Assembly (NCBI RefSeq): GCF_001571085.1
Contig: NZ_BCTC01000045.1
Coordinates: forward strand, 1-48,397
From: Azohydromonas lata NBRC 102462
GTDB lineage: Bacteria; Pseudomonadota; Gammaproteobacteria; Burkholderiales; Burkholderiaceae_C
Reading direction: 5' to 3'
Length of the DNA: 48,397 nucleotides
Made by a program: the position numbers and the translations under genes. The notes under the pieces were generated by a model. That model was not told where the DNA came from. It saw only the letters and a list, made by a program, of their open reading frames with translations, and did no database searches. This document shows, one piece after another, positions 27,236 to 36,041 of the stretch (the stretch's first letter is position 1; each line of letters opens with the position of its first letter).

Positions 27236-27979
27236 TCAGCGGTGCAGCGGGTCCTGCGGGCCCTGGAAGCCGCCCCTGCGCAGCGTGACCACCAGGGTGT
27301 CGCGCCAGCCGGCTTCGCCGGTAGGCTGGATGGGGGTGGTTTCGTGGATGACGCGGGTGTCGTCGAGCAGCAGCAGCGTGCCGGGCTCGCTCATGGTGAA
27401 GCGCAGGCCCTGCGGGCCGTTGGCGTCGAAGACGCGCGTCTCGCCGCCCTTGATGCCTTCGCGCCCAACCAGCAGCACGGCCACCATGTCCACGCCGTCG
27501 CGGTGCGCACCCTCGGGGGTTGGGCGGCCGATGCCGTCGGTGGTGTCTATGCGGAAGACGTGCGCCTCCACGTACCAAGGCTGCGGGCCGCGCAGCGCGT
27601 CGGCGCGCTGCGCCAGCAGCAGCAGCAGCGGCTGCCACAGCGGCTGCGCCTCCAGCGCGGGCTCCACGGGCTCGAACCAGCGCTCTATGCCGCCGTGCAG
27701 CGCGTTGTATTCGACGGGCTGCCAGTGCGCGCGGTGCGGCACGGGCTGCACCTGGCCGTCGGCCACGATGTAGTTGGCGTGGCGGCGGCGCCGGTAGCGG
27801 CCGCCGTCGCGCAGGTAGGCGTCAGGGGGCAGCCGGTCCCAGAAGGGCTGCCAGTCGCCCAGCGCGCCAGCTTGCACGTGCAGCAGCGCCTGCAGCGCCT
27901 GCGGGGAAAGCACCGCGTGGCCCTGCGTGCACAGGACGTCGTCGAGCCGGGCGGGATCGGTGAAGGGCGGGGCCAGCAT
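27236..27979 (-). CDS. 2-oxoglutarate/Fe(II) dioxygenase family protein
   Basis: 247 residues matching the 2OG-Fe dioxygenase family that includes bacterial isoleucine hydroxylases and BsmA-like proteins. The facial triad is visible as H159xD161 (AHRDGVD) and His212 (VIHETTPI), with Arg226 as the likely 2-oxoglutarate anchor (WRDTLVVT). RYRRRRHANY near 61-70 and VEAHVFRID before the triad are also typical. It would hydroxylate a small molecule, perhaps a free amino acid, in the cytoplasm. GAGAGG is placed well before the ATG. It is a stand-alone gene, so the substrate cannot be deduced. Confidence 0.87.
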   Translation of the reverse strand: MLAPPFTDPARLDDVLCTQGHAVLSPQALQALLHVQAGALGDWQPFWDRLPPDAYLRDGGRYRRRRHANYIVADGQVQPVPHRAHWQPVEYNALHGGIERWFEPVEPALEAQPLWQPLLLLLAQRADALRGPQPWYVEAHVFRIDTTDGIGRPTPEGAHRDGVDMVAVLLVGREGIKGGETRVFDANGPQGLRFTMSEPGTLLLLDDTRVIHETTPIQPTGEAGWRDTLVVTLRRGGFQGPQDPLHR

Positions 27980-28050
27980 GAAAACCTCTCAACAAAGGAA
28001 CTACGGGAAAAAGAAGGCGCAAAGCGGTCCTGGGCGCGCGCGCCGCGGCC

Positions 28051-28938
28051 TCAGCCGCCGTGGCGGCGGGGCGGCAGCGGCGCGCCGCAGTCGCTGCAAA
28101 AGCGCGCCTCGGGGTCGTGGCCCTCGCTCAGGCAGCTTGGGCAGGTGCGCGTGCTTGGGCGGCCGTGGATGCGCCGCGCCGTGAACTCGGCGCTGACGAT
28201 GCCCGTGGGCACGGCCAGCGTGCCCCAGCCCAGCAGCATCATCACCGAGGCGATGAGGCGGCCAAGCTCGGTCTTGGGCGTGATGTCGCCAAAGCCCACG
28301 GTGGTCATGGTCGTGATGGCCCAGTACACCGACACGGGAATGTTGGCGAAGCCGTTGGCCGGCCCCTCCACCACGTACATCAGCGTGCCCATGACCACCA
28401 CCACCATGACCACGAAGGACAGGAACACCAGGATCTTGCGCCGGCTGGCCATGAGCGCCCGCCCAAGCGCGCCGTACTCGGCCACGTAGGCACCGAGCTT
28501 GAGGATTCGAAAGAGCCGCAACAGCCGCAGCACGCGCACGTCCATGAGCGCGTGCAGGCCCGGGACGAGGAAGGACAGGTAGGTCGGCAGGATGGCCAGC
28601 AGGTCGATGACGCCGAAGAAGCTGCGCGCGTAGCGCAGCGGGCGCTGCACGCAGCTCAGGCGCGCCACGTACTCCAGCGTGAACAGCAGCGTGAAGCCCC
28701 ACTCCAGCGTGTCGAAAAGCAGGCCGAAGCGCGCGCGCAGCGCGGGCACGCTGTCGAGCATGACCACGACGACGCTGCCCAGGATGAGGGCGATGAGGGC
28801 CAGGTCGAAGGCCCGCCCGGCCGGCGTGTCGGCCTCGAAGATGACGGTGTAGAAGCGCAGCCGCCAGCCGCCCAGGGGGCGGCCCAGGCGGCGGGCATCG
28901 GGGACGACGGGGGTGAACGGGGCGCTGCTGTGGTCCAT
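28051..28938 (-). CDS. Voltage-gated-type K+ channel with C-terminal zinc ribbon
   Basis: A 295-residue six-helix channel. S1 to S3 lie between about 45 and 125. S4 (about 133-148) carries basic residues every third position (Arg135, 138, 141, 144 and Lys147). The pore loop holds the selectivity filter TTVGFGD at 212-218, then S6 at about 226-250. The last 40 residues have four cysteines as CPSC (266-269) and CSDC (281-284), a zinc ribbon, which is an added cytoplasmic domain. The channel would conduct K+ and sense membrane voltage; the ribbon may bind metal or mediate tetramer contacts. It is divergent from yaeQ. Confidence 0.93.
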   Translation of the reverse strand: MDHSSAPFTPVVPDARRLGRPLGGWRLRFYTVIFEADTPAGRAFDLALIALILGSVVVVMLDSVPALRARFGLLFDTLEWGFTLLFTLEYVARLSCVQRPLRYARSFFGVIDLLAILPTYLSFLVPGLHALMDVRVLRLLRLFRILKLGAYVAEYGALGRALMASRRKILVFLSFVVMVVVVMGTLMYVVEGPANGFANIPVSVYWAITTMTTVGFGDITPKTELGRLIASVMMLLGWGTLAVPTGIVSAEFTARRIHGRPSTRTCPSCLSEGHDPEARFCSDCGAPLPPRRHGG

Positions 28939-29049
28939 GGGTACTTCCAGTGCGCGATTTTGGGCTGTGGCACAGTCCCGCCCCGCTGCCTTTAAGCAAA
29001 CGAAGAAAAGGTTTTCCCCGATGTCCCGCCGTCCTGCCGGAGAGTGCCC

Positions 29050-29601
29050 GTGGCGCTGAAGTCCACCATCTACAAGGCCCAGCTGCAGCTGGCCGACATG
29101 GACCGCCATGTCTACGCCGACCACGCCCTCACGCTGGCCCGCCACCCGTCCGAGACCGAGGAGCGGCTGATGATGCGCGTGCTGGCCTTCGCGCTGTACG
29201 TGGCCGCCGACGACCACCACGGCCAGCTCGAATTCACCAAGGGCCTGTCGGACGTGGACGAGCCCGCGCTCTGGCACAAGGACCTCACCGGGCAACTGCT
29301 GCACTGGATCGAGCTGGGCCAGCCCGACGAGCGGCGGCTGCTCAAGGCCGCGGGGCGGTCGGACCGGGTGACGGTCATCAGCTACGCCGCCTCCACGCCC
29401 GTGTGGTGGGCGCCGCTGCAGGGCAAGCTCGCGCGGGTGTCCAACATCACGGTGTGGCAGATCCCGGCCGACCAGAGCCAGGCGCTGGCCGCGCTGGCGC
29501 AGCGCGGCATGAGCCTGCAGGTGACGGTGCAGGACGGCATCGTCTGGGTGGGCGACGGGCAGCGCTCGGTGCAGATCGAGCCCGTGAAGCTCACGGCCTG
29601 A
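29050..29601 (+). CDS. yaeQ: YaeQ family protein
   Basis: 183 residues closely following the YaeQ pattern: ALKSTIYKAQLQLADMDRHVYADHALTLARHPSETEERLMMRVL, DEPALWHKDL, WIELGQPDERRLLKA, and VQDGIVWV near the end. YaeQ has a PD-(D/E)XK nuclease-like fold and has been linked to suppression of RfaH loss; its biochemical role is not settled. The likely start is GTG 29050 (reads MALK, as in homologues) with GGAGAG five bases upstream; a GTG two codons earlier overlaps that ribosome-binding site. Confidence 0.93.
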   Translation: MALKSTIYKAQLQLADMDRHVYADHALTLARHPSETEERLMMRVLAFALYVAADDHHGQLEFTKGLSDVDEPALWHKDLTGQLLHWIELGQPDERRLLKAAGRSDRVTVISYAASTPVWWAPLQGKLARVSNITVWQIPADQSQALAALAQRGMSLQVTVQDGIVWVGDGQRSVQIEPVKLTA

Positions 29602-29670
29602 GCATCGACTGGCCGCGGCGGGGGCGGCGCCACAATGGGCGCCCTCCTTTGCTTCCCGCCCGCCGCGACC

Positions 29671-30255
29671 ATGAACCCCAGCGCGCTGCCGCCACCGGCC
29701 CAAGACATCCTGCAGTTCTGGTTCGGCGCGCCGCCGCTCAAGGCGCAGCAGCGCTGGTTCGCCAAGGACGCCGCCTTCGACGCGCAAATCCGCAAGCGCT
29801 TCGGCGCCTACATCGAGGCCGCGCTGCGCGGCGAGCTCGACGGCTGGCAGTCCGACGCCCAGGCCGCGCTGGCGCGGCTGCTGCTGCTGGACCAGTTCAC
29901 GCGCAACGTCTTTCGCGACACGCCGCGCGCCTTTGCCGGCGACGCGCTGGCCCTGGCCGGCGCGCGCGCCCTGGTGGACGCGGGCCAGGACCAGGTGCTG
30001 GCGCCGCTGCAGCGCGTCTTCGTCTATCTGCCCTTCGAGCACGCCGAGGATCTGGCGGCGCAGGCGCAGGGGCTGCGCCTCTTCGAAGCGCTGGCGCGCT
30101 GCGACACCACGGCGGCGGACTTCGAGTTCTGGGCGCGCAAGCACCACGTGATCATCGAGCGCTTCGGCCGCTTCCCGCACCGCAACGCGGTGCTTGGGCG
30201 CGAGTCCACGGTCGAGGAGATCGAGTTCCTGCAGCAGCCCTATTCGCGCTTCTGA
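29671..30255 (+). CDS. DUF924 family protein
   Basis: 194 residues with the DUF924 motifs ILQFWFG near 13-19, WFAKDAAFDAQIRKRFG, LLLLDQFTRNVFRDTPRAFAGD, YLPFEHAED and HVIIERFGRFPHRNAVLGR. The fold is an all-helical TPR-like bundle; the function is unknown across the family. It follows yaeQ after 69 bases on the same strand. A CACAAT sequence near 29630 could be a -10 element, so it may have its own promoter. Confidence 0.92.
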   Translation: MNPSALPPPAQDILQFWFGAPPLKAQQRWFAKDAAFDAQIRKRFGAYIEAALRGELDGWQSDAQAALARLLLLDQFTRNVFRDTPRAFAGDALALAGARALVDAGQDQVLAPLQRVFVYLPFEHAEDLAAQAQGLRLFEALARCDTTAADFEFWARKHHVIIERFGRFPHRNAVLGRESTVEEIEFLQQPYSRF

Positions 30256-30403
30256 GCCGGCCCGTGCCGGGTGTGCAAAGCGTCACGGCGCGCGGGCCGG
30301 TGCCGGCCGGGGGGCGACCCAAGGGCGATATGGTTGCGCCGCACGGCCGCTGCGCCCGGGAGGGCGGACGCCGGCAGCGCCTACCCATTGCCTATCCACG
30401 CCC

Positions 30404-30658
30404 ATGCAAACGACCTTCGCAGACACCATCCTCAACATCTCCGTCACCGGCGCGCTGGTGCGGCTGGAGCTGGGCACCGTGGCGCCCACCGCCACCCAGG
30501 ACGGCAAGCAGGAGCTCACCACCACGGCCACGCAGCAGGTGGTGATGCCGCTGGAAGGCTTCGTGCGCGCCTTCGGCATGCAGGAAACCGTGATCAAGAA
30601 GCTCATTGCCGACGGCGTGCTCAAGGCGCAGCCCGCGCCGGCCCAAGCAGCCAACTGA
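30404..30658 (+). CDS. Small conserved-looking protein of unknown function
   Basis: An 84-residue acidic-to-neutral protein without signal peptide or membrane segment. The first half is beta-rich (DTILNISVTGALVRLELGTV), the middle is Thr/Gln-rich, and the C-terminal half is a helix (LEGFVRAFGMQETVIKKLIADGVLK) followed by an Ala/Pro/Gln tail. I do not recognise the family. It lies between DUF924 and a hybrid histidine kinase, with gaps of 148 and 256 bases. Good codon bias and a compact fold-like pattern argue that it is real. Confidence 0.7.
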   Translation: MQTTFADTILNISVTGALVRLELGTVAPTATQDGKQELTTTATQQVVMPLEGFVRAFGMQETVIKKLIADGVLKAQPAPAQAAN

Positions 30659-30914
30659 GCGCGCGCCATGCCGCGCCCGGCCGGCGGGCCGGTGGCGCGG
30701 CGCACATTGCATGCTCGCTTGTCAGGGACGGCCAGCCGGGTCAAGGGGCTGGGTGCGCACGGGGGTGATAATCCGCCGGTTTGTGCACGTGCGCGGTGCG
30801 CATGGAGTCCCGAGCCTTGACCGTCAAGCGTAGTTGCCTTCCCCTGCCCGCCGCGGCCACGACGGCGCGGCGGATGTCCCCGGCCCCGCGGCCCCTGCCG
30901 CGGGCGGCCCTCTC

Positions 30915-33236
30915 ATGAACGCCGGCGTGCGCAGCGTGCAGCGCACGCGGCTGCTGCGCTGGATGGCCGTGGCCCTGCTCTTTCTCATGGGCGTGGGCCT
31001 GGTGCAGTGGAGCCAGGTGCGGCGCCTGGAAGCGCTCTCCGACGTCAAGGACGACTACCTGCTGCTGGGCCTACAGCAGTTGCGCAGCGACTACCTGGAG
31101 CTGCGCAGCCAGTGGCGCGCGCCCGGCGGGCCGGTGCGCGAGGCCGACTCGCTGCAGCAGCGCTACGAGGCCTTCGGGCAGCGCGTGGCGCTGCTGGACG
31201 ACGAGCACGCGCAGCGCCTGGTGGCGCGCAACCCCGAGCTGGAGCACGCCGCGCGCATGGTGCGCGACTTCGTGGCGCGCGCCGATCTCTACTTGGGCGC
31301 CAACCCCAAGGCGCGGCTGAGCGAGGAATCGCACCGCGCGCTGCAGCAGGAGCTGGAGGCGCTGGACGAGCCCACCCGCATGCTGGCGCGCGACAGCACC
31401 CGCGAGGTGGCCGCGCAGACCGCGCAGCGCCAGGAGGGCGTGGCCGAGCACGCACGCATGGACATGCTGCTGACGCTGCTGCTGGCGCTGTGCACGCTGG
31501 CCTGCGCGCTGGCGCTGCTGCGCCAGCGCCACAAGCTCGACCAGCGCAGCGCCGGCGTGGAGCTGCTGGCGCAGCGGCTGCGCGAGGCGCGCCAGGAGTC
31601 CGAGTCGGCCAGCCAGGCCAAGAGCGCCTTCCTGGCCAACATGAGCCACGAGATACGCACGCCCTTCCAGGGCCTGCTGGGCATGCTGGCGCTGCTGCGC
31701 GACACGCCGCTGGAGCCGCGCCAGCAGGAGTACCTGCGCACGGCCAACGAGGCGGCGGACCACCTGCTGTCCATACTCAACGACATCCTGGACATGTCCA
31801 AGCTGGAGGCCGGCTCGCTGGCCCTGCTGAGCGAGCCCGTGGTGCTGCGCCCCATGGTGGCGGAGGTCGAGCAGGTGATGCGCCCGCGCGCCATGGCCAA
31901 GGGCCTGGCGCTGCGCGTGCACGTGGCGCCGGAGCTGCCCGCGGCGCTGGAGCTGGACGGCACGCGGCTCAAGCAGGTGCTCAACAAGCTGATGAACAAC
32001 GCCATCCAGTTCACCGACAGCGGCTCGGTGACGCTCAACGTGCGCCTGGGCAACGCCAGCGGCACGCTGGAGTGCGCGGTGACGGACACGGGCATCGGCA
32101 TGGACGAGTACACGCTCAGCCGGCTGTTCCAGCGCTTCGTGCAGGCCGGCGGCCCGCGCCGGCATGGCGGCACGGGGCTGGGCTTGGAGATTTCCCGCCA
32201 CCTGGCGCGGCTCATGGGCGGCGACCTGCTGGTGCAAAGCAGCCCCGGCGCGGGCAGCACCTTCACGCTGGTGCTGCCGCTGGTGGAGGCGCAGGCGCCG
32301 CCGCTGCCGGAGGCCGACGAGCGGCTGCCGGTGGCGGGCCTGCGCGTGCTGGTGGCCGAGGACCACGAGATCAACCGCCGCTACCTGGCCGCGCTGCTGG
32401 ACCGCCTGGGCCACCGCGCGCGCATCGTGCGCAACGGCGTGGACGCGGTGCAGGCGGTGGCCGAGCAGCGCTTTGACCTGGTGCTGATGGACCTGCACAT
32501 GCCCGTGCTCGATGGCGCGGGCGCCGCGCAGGCCATACGTGCCCTGCCCGCACCGGCGGGTCAGGTTCCCATAGTGGCGCTCACTGCAGACGCCTTGCCC
32601 GAAACCCGCCAGCGTTGCCTGAACGCCGGCATGAACGACGTACTGACCAAGCCCGTGACGCTGCAACAACTCGCCCAAGTCATGCGCCGCCAGGCGCGTG
32701 AGCGCAATGGCGCCGGCGCGACGGCCGAAGGCGCTGCCGCCCAAGCCGTCCCGGACGGCGCTGCCCCCCAAACGCCGGACACCCTGCTGGTGGACGAAGC
32801 CACCGCCTGCGGCGTGGCGCAGGTGCTCTCCAACGCGCACTACAGCTCGCTGGTGCAGCGCTACCTGGACGACCTGGCGGTGCAGTTGCCGCAGCTCGCC
32901 GCCACGGTGCGCTCGCTGCAGCAGGCGCAGGACGCCGACGAGGCCGCCGCCGCCGGCCAAGACGTGGACCTGGCCGCCGCCGACGCCATACGCGCGCAGG
33001 CGCCGACGCTGCGCACGGGGCTGCGCGAGGCCGCGCATGCCGCCAAGGGCGCCGCGCTCAACCTGGGCCTGCCGGGGCTGGCGCAGGCGGCCGTGGAGGT
33101 GGAGAAGAACGCCTCCACCGCCGAGCCCGCGACGCTGCAGGACGCGCTGCAGCGCTGGAGCGCCCTGCTGCCGGCCACGCGCCAGGCGCTGCTGGACTGC
33201 GGGCTGATGGAGGCGGCGCCGGACGTGACGGCGTGA
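30915..33236 (+). CDS. Hybrid sensor histidine kinase with receiver and Hpt domains (BarA-like layout)
   Basis: 773 residues. A transmembrane helix lies at about 13-32, a helical periplasmic sensor at about 35-182, and a second helix at about 184-203. A coiled coil leads to HisKA (FLANMSHEIRTP, His245). The ATPase domain has the N-box LNKLMNNAIQF, DTGIGM and HGGTGLGLEIS. The receiver (about 476-592) has AEDH, Asp526, and LTKP with its conserved Lys. An Hpt domain follows at about 635-765 with phospho-His708 in AAHAAKG. A complete His-Asp-His relay therefore exists in one protein, and the output regulator must be elsewhere. The start at 30915 has no clear ribosome-binding site; it overlaps the stop of a possible 38-codon upstream frame. 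Confidence 0.92.
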   Translation: MNAGVRSVQRTRLLRWMAVALLFLMGVGLVQWSQVRRLEALSDVKDDYLLLGLQQLRSDYLELRSQWRAPGGPVREADSLQQRYEAFGQRVALLDDEHAQRLVARNPELEHAARMVRDFVARADLYLGANPKARLSEESHRALQQELEALDEPTRMLARDSTREVAAQTAQRQEGVAEHARMDMLLTLLLALCTLACALALLRQRHKLDQRSAGVELLAQRLREARQESESASQAKSAFLANMSHEIRTPFQGLLGMLALLRDTPLEPRQQEYLRTANEAADHLLSILNDILDMSKLEAGSLALLSEPVVLRPMVAEVEQVMRPRAMAKGLALRVHVAPELPAALELDGTRLKQVLNKLMNNAIQFTDSGSVTLNVRLGNASGTLECAVTDTGIGMDEYTLSRLFQRFVQAGGPRRHGGTGLGLEISRHLARLMGGDLLVQSSPGAGSTFTLVLPLVEAQAPPLPEADERLPVAGLRVLVAEDHEINRRYLAALLDRLGHRARIVRNGVDAVQAVAEQRFDLVLMDLHMPVLDGAGAAQAIRALPAPAGQVPIVALTADALPETRQRCLNAGMNDVLTKPVTLQQLAQVMRRQARERNGAGATAEGAAAQAVPDGAAPQTPDTLLVDEATACGVAQVLSNAHYSSLVQRYLDDLAVQLPQLAATVRSLQQAQDADEAAAAGQDVDLAAADAIRAQAPTLRTGLREAAHAAKGAALNLGLPGLAQAAVEVEKNASTAEPATLQDALQRWSALLPATRQALLDCGLMEAAPDVTA

Positions 33237-33300
33237 GGGCGGCGCCCCGTCCGTGACGCGCGGGGCCGGCCTTTGTCTCAATGGAGCAACGCAGCCCGTC

Positions 33301-34341
33301 CTACACCACCACCGGCTCCGGCTCCAGCCGTATGCCGAAGCGGCCGTAGACGCTTTCCTGGATGGCGCGCGCCAGGGTGAGCACTTCCGCGCCGCTGGCG
33401 CCGCCGCGGTTGACCAGCACCAGCGCCTGCTTCTCGTACACGCCGGCGCGGCCGATGCTCTTGCCCTTCCAGCCGCAGGCGTCTATGAGCCAGCCCGCGG
33501 CCAGCTTCACGCGGCCGTCGGCCAGCGGGTAGTGAACGATGTGCGGGTCGCGGCCGATGATGTCGCGGCACTGCTCGGCGCTGACCACCGGGTTCTTGAA
33601 GAAGCTGCCGGCGTTGCCCAGCGCGGCCGGGTCCGGCAGCTTGGCGCGGCGTATGGCGCACACCCACTCGAAGATCTGCTGCGGCATCGGCTCGCGCACG
33701 CCGGTCTCGGCCATCTTCCGCTCCAGGTCCACGTAGCCCAGCACCGGCTGCCAGGGGCGGGGCAACCTGAAGCGCACGCGGGTGATGAGGCTCTTGCCGG
33801 CCAGGCCGCCGAAGTCGGTGTGCTTGAAGACGCTGTCGCGGTAGCCGAAGTGGCAGGCGCGCCCCCCCAGCGTGACGCTGCGGCCGGTGACGAGGTCCAC
33901 CGCGTCCAGCGACTCGAAGCGGTCCTTGAGCTCCAGCCCATAGGCGCCGATGTTCTGCACCGGCGAGGCGCCCACGGTGCCGGGAATGAGCGCCATGTTC
34001 TCCAGGCCCGGCAGGCCGTGCGCCAGCGTCCACTCCACCAGCGCGTGCCAGCTCTCGCCGGCGCCGGCTTCGACGATCCAGGCGTCCTCGCGCTCTTCGA
34101 CCAGGCGTATGCCCGCCACCTCGACCTTGAGCACCAGCGCGGCCACGTCGCGCGTGAGCACCAGGTTGCTGCCGCCGCCCAGCACCAGCTTTGGGGCGCG
34201 GCCGAGCTCGGGGTGGTCCAGCACGCGGCGCACGTCGGCGTCGCTGCGGATGCGCACCAGCTGGCGCGCCTGAGCCGGCAGGCCGAAGCTGTTGTACGGC
34301 CGCAGGTTCAGACCGCATTCAATGGACAGGGATTGCTGCAT
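33301..34341 (-). CDS. murB: UDP-N-acetylenolpyruvoylglucosamine reductase
   Basis: 346 residues, type I MurB length. The N-terminal part has [15 protein letters not shown] and the FAD-binding [12 protein letters not shown] near 50-60. [24 protein letters not shown] follows, and the C-terminal catalytic region shows [14 protein letters not shown] (Ser near 265) and [28 protein letters not shown]. The enzyme reduces UDP-GlcNAc-enolpyruvate to UDP-MurNAc with NADPH in peptidoglycan synthesis. The ATG at 34341 (MQQSLSI) is used. Only 38 bases separate it from the divergent yajQ gene, so their promoters must overlap. Confidence 0.97.
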   Translation of the reverse strand: MQQSLSIECGLNLRPYNSFGLPAQARQLVRIRSDADVRRVLDHPELGRAPKLVLGGGSNLVLTRDVAALVLKVEVAGIRLVEEREDAWIVEAGAGESWHALVEWTLAHGLPGLENMALIPGTVGASPVQNIGAYGLELKDRFESLDAVDLVTGRSVTLGGRACHFGYRDSVFKHTDFGGLAGKSLITRVRFRLPRPWQPVLGYVDLERKMAETGVREPMPQQIFEWVCAIRRAKLPDPAALGNAGSFFKNPVVSAEQCRDIIGRDPHIVHYPLADGRVKLAAGWLIDACGWKGKSIGRAGVYEKQALVLVNRGGASGAEVLTLARAIQESVYGRFGIRLEPEPVVV

Positions 34342-34379
34342 GGCAGAATTTTCGCCGATCCCCTCTTTTTCCCAGCCCA

Positions 34380-34877
34380 ATGCCCAGTTTCGACACCGTC
34401 CTGCAACCCGAGATCGTCGAGGTGCGCAATGCCCTTGACCAAGCCAACAAGGAAATCGGCACCCGCTTCGATTTCAAGGGCTCCGACGCCCGCGTGGAGT
34501 TTTCCGACAAGGGCAAGGACAAGGAGCTCACGCTCTTTGCCGACAGCGACTTCCAGCTCGGCCAGGTCAAGGACGTGCTGCTGGCCAAGCTGACCAAGCG
34601 CGCCGTGGACGTGCGCTTCCTGGACGACAGCGCCAAGCCCGAGAAGATCGGCGGCGACAAGCTCAAGCAGCTCGTCAAGCTCAAGGCCGGCATCGAGGCC
34701 GAAACGGCCAAGAAGATCCAGTCGCTCATCAAGCAAAGCAAGCTCAAGGTGCAGGCCTCCATCCAGGGCGACACCGTGCGCGTCACCGGCGCCAAGCGCG
34801 ACGACCTGCAGGCCGCCATGGCGCTGCTGCGCAAGGACATCGACCTGCCGCTGAAGTTCGACAACTTCCGCGACTGA
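34380..34877 (+). CDS. yajQ: YajQ family nucleotide-binding protein
   Basis: 165 residues with the full YajQ pattern: [39 protein letters not shown], then [49 protein letters not shown]. The protein has two ferredoxin-like folds; relatives in Xanthomonas and Pseudomonas bind cyclic-di-GMP and act as effectors, while others bind nucleotides or RNA. No clear ribosome-binding site precedes the ATG. A strong terminator follows at 34904. Confidence 0.96.
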   Translation: MPSFDTVLQPEIVEVRNALDQANKEIGTRFDFKGSDARVEFSDKGKDKELTLFADSDFQLGQVKDVLLAKLTKRAVDVRFLDDSAKPEKIGGDKLKQLVKLKAGIEAETAKKIQSLIKQSKLKVQASIQGDTVRVTGAKRDDLQAAMALLRKDIDLPLKFDNFRD

Positions 34878-34903
34878 CCGCCCTCCGGTCCCCTTCCCGC
34901 GCA

Positions 34904-34937
34904 CGCCCCGGACGTCCTGCACGCCCGGGGCGTTTTT
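34904..34937 (+). terminator. Rho-independent terminator after yajQ
   Basis: CGCCCCGG (34904-34911) pairs with CCGGGGCG (34925-34932), followed by five T residues. Confidence 0.88.
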
Positions 34938-35192
34938 GCTTCGCCAAGGCATGGCGTTCGTGAAATGCGAACGCGCCACCGCACCGTCCCACGCTTCACA
35001 GTCCCGGCTTTGTGCCGATCAACGCGGTGACGGGGTGCGCACTCCGTGCATGTGCCGGCAGCGGCCGCGTGCCGCGCCATTCAGCGCTCCGTTGACTTTT
35101 GACAAGTCCGCCATCGTTTGGCCGGCGTTTGGGCCGGTTTGCGGTATCAAAATGCAACGGCTCGCGAAACCCGGAATTGCCTTGACCTTGCG
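34938..35192 (+). promoter_or_regulatory. Leader/promoter region of cheR with phased GTTTGG repeats
   Basis: No gene is seen between the yajQ terminator and cheR. The region holds a small hairpin (GCGTTCG 34954-34960 / CGAACGC 34968-34974), an inverted repeat GACTT/AAGTC (35094-35108) containing TTGACT and TTGACA, and three GTTTGSS units starting at 35116, 35127 and 35137, about one helical turn apart. I find no convincing sigma-28 flagellar promoter. Confidence 0.4.
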
Positions 35193-36041
35193 ATGACACT
35201 TGCTTCCTCCCCCGTCGCCATTGCGCCTGAAGGCGAATTCGATTTCGGCAGCGCCGACTTTCAGCGCGTGCGGCAGCTGATCTACCAGCGCGCCGGCATC
35301 AGCCTGCACGAGGGCAAGCAGGCCATGGTGTACAGCCGGCTCTCGCGCCGCCTGCGCGAGACGGGCCACCGCAGCTTCTCGTCCTACCTGCAGACGCTGG
35401 AGAACGCGCGCGGGCCCGGCGGCGAGTCCGAGTGGCAGGAGTTCATCAACTGCCTGACCACCAACCTCACGGCCTTTTTCCGCGAGGAGCACCACTTCCA
35501 CGCCCTGGCCGAGGAGTTCCAGCGGCGCGAGCGCAACATCCAGCGCATCTGGTGCTGCGCCGCCTCCACGGGCGAGGAGCCCTACTCGCTGGCGATGACG
35601 ACGGTGGAGCATGCGCCGGACGCGCAGCGCGTGCGCATTCTCTGCAGCGACATCGACACCAAGGTGCTGGCCACGGCGCAGCGCGGCGTGTACGACGCCA
35701 GCGCCCGCGGCCTGAGCCCCGAGCGGCTCAAGCGCCACTTCCTGCGCGGCACCGGCGCCAACTCCGGGCGCATGAAGGTCAAGCCGGAGCTGTCGCGGCT
35801 GGTGAGCTTTTTCCCTTTCAACCTCATGACCCCGACATGGGATCTGGGCGAGCCGTTCGACGTGGTCTTCTGCCGCAACGTGATGATTTACTTCGACGCC
35901 CCGACCCAGATGCAGGTGCTGCAGCGGCTGCACCGCGCCATGAGGCCCGGCTCGCTGCTGTTCGTCGGCCATTCCGAGAACTTCGGCGACGCGCGCGCGC
36001 TCTTCCGGCTGCGCGGCAAGACCATCTACGAGCGGGTTTGA
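35193..36041 (+). CDS. cheR: Chemotaxis protein methyltransferase CheR
   Basis: 282 residues. The N-terminal helical domain (FQRVRQLIYQRAGISLHEGKQAMVYSRLSRRLR) precedes a SAM-binding domain with CCAASTGEEPYSLAM near 135-148, CSDIDTKVLATAQRGVY, and FCRNVMIYFD. It methylates glutamates of chemoreceptors using SAM. The beta-subdomain (FLRGTGANSGRMKVKPEL then VSF) has the same length as in the E. coli enzyme, which binds receptor C-terminal pentapeptides. The receptor at 1-633 carries such a pentapeptide. The stop overlaps the cheD start by one base. The ATG at 35193 is the family-consistent start. Confidence 0.97.
   Translation: MTLASSPVAIAPEGEFDFGSADFQRVRQLIYQRAGISLHEGKQAMVYSRLSRRLRETGHRSFSSYLQTLENARGPGGESEWQEFINCLTTNLTAFFREEHHFHALAEEFQRRERNIQRIWCCAASTGEEPYSLAMTTVEHAPDAQRVRILCSDIDTKVLATAQRGVYDASARGLSPERLKRHFLRGTGANSGRMKVKPELSRLVSFFPFNLMTPTWDLGEPFDVVFCRNVMIYFDAPTQMQVLQRLHRAMRPGSLLFVGHSENFGDARALFRLRGKTIYERV

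Noticed and set aside
33237-33300. Terminator in the convergent junction between the hybrid kinase and murB
   Set aside because: Some GC-rich pairing exists but no clear stem with a U-tract on either strand.
35092-35130. Flagellar sigma-28 promoter before cheR
   Set aside because: GCCATCG weakly resembles the -10 but no TAAA box stands at the right distance.
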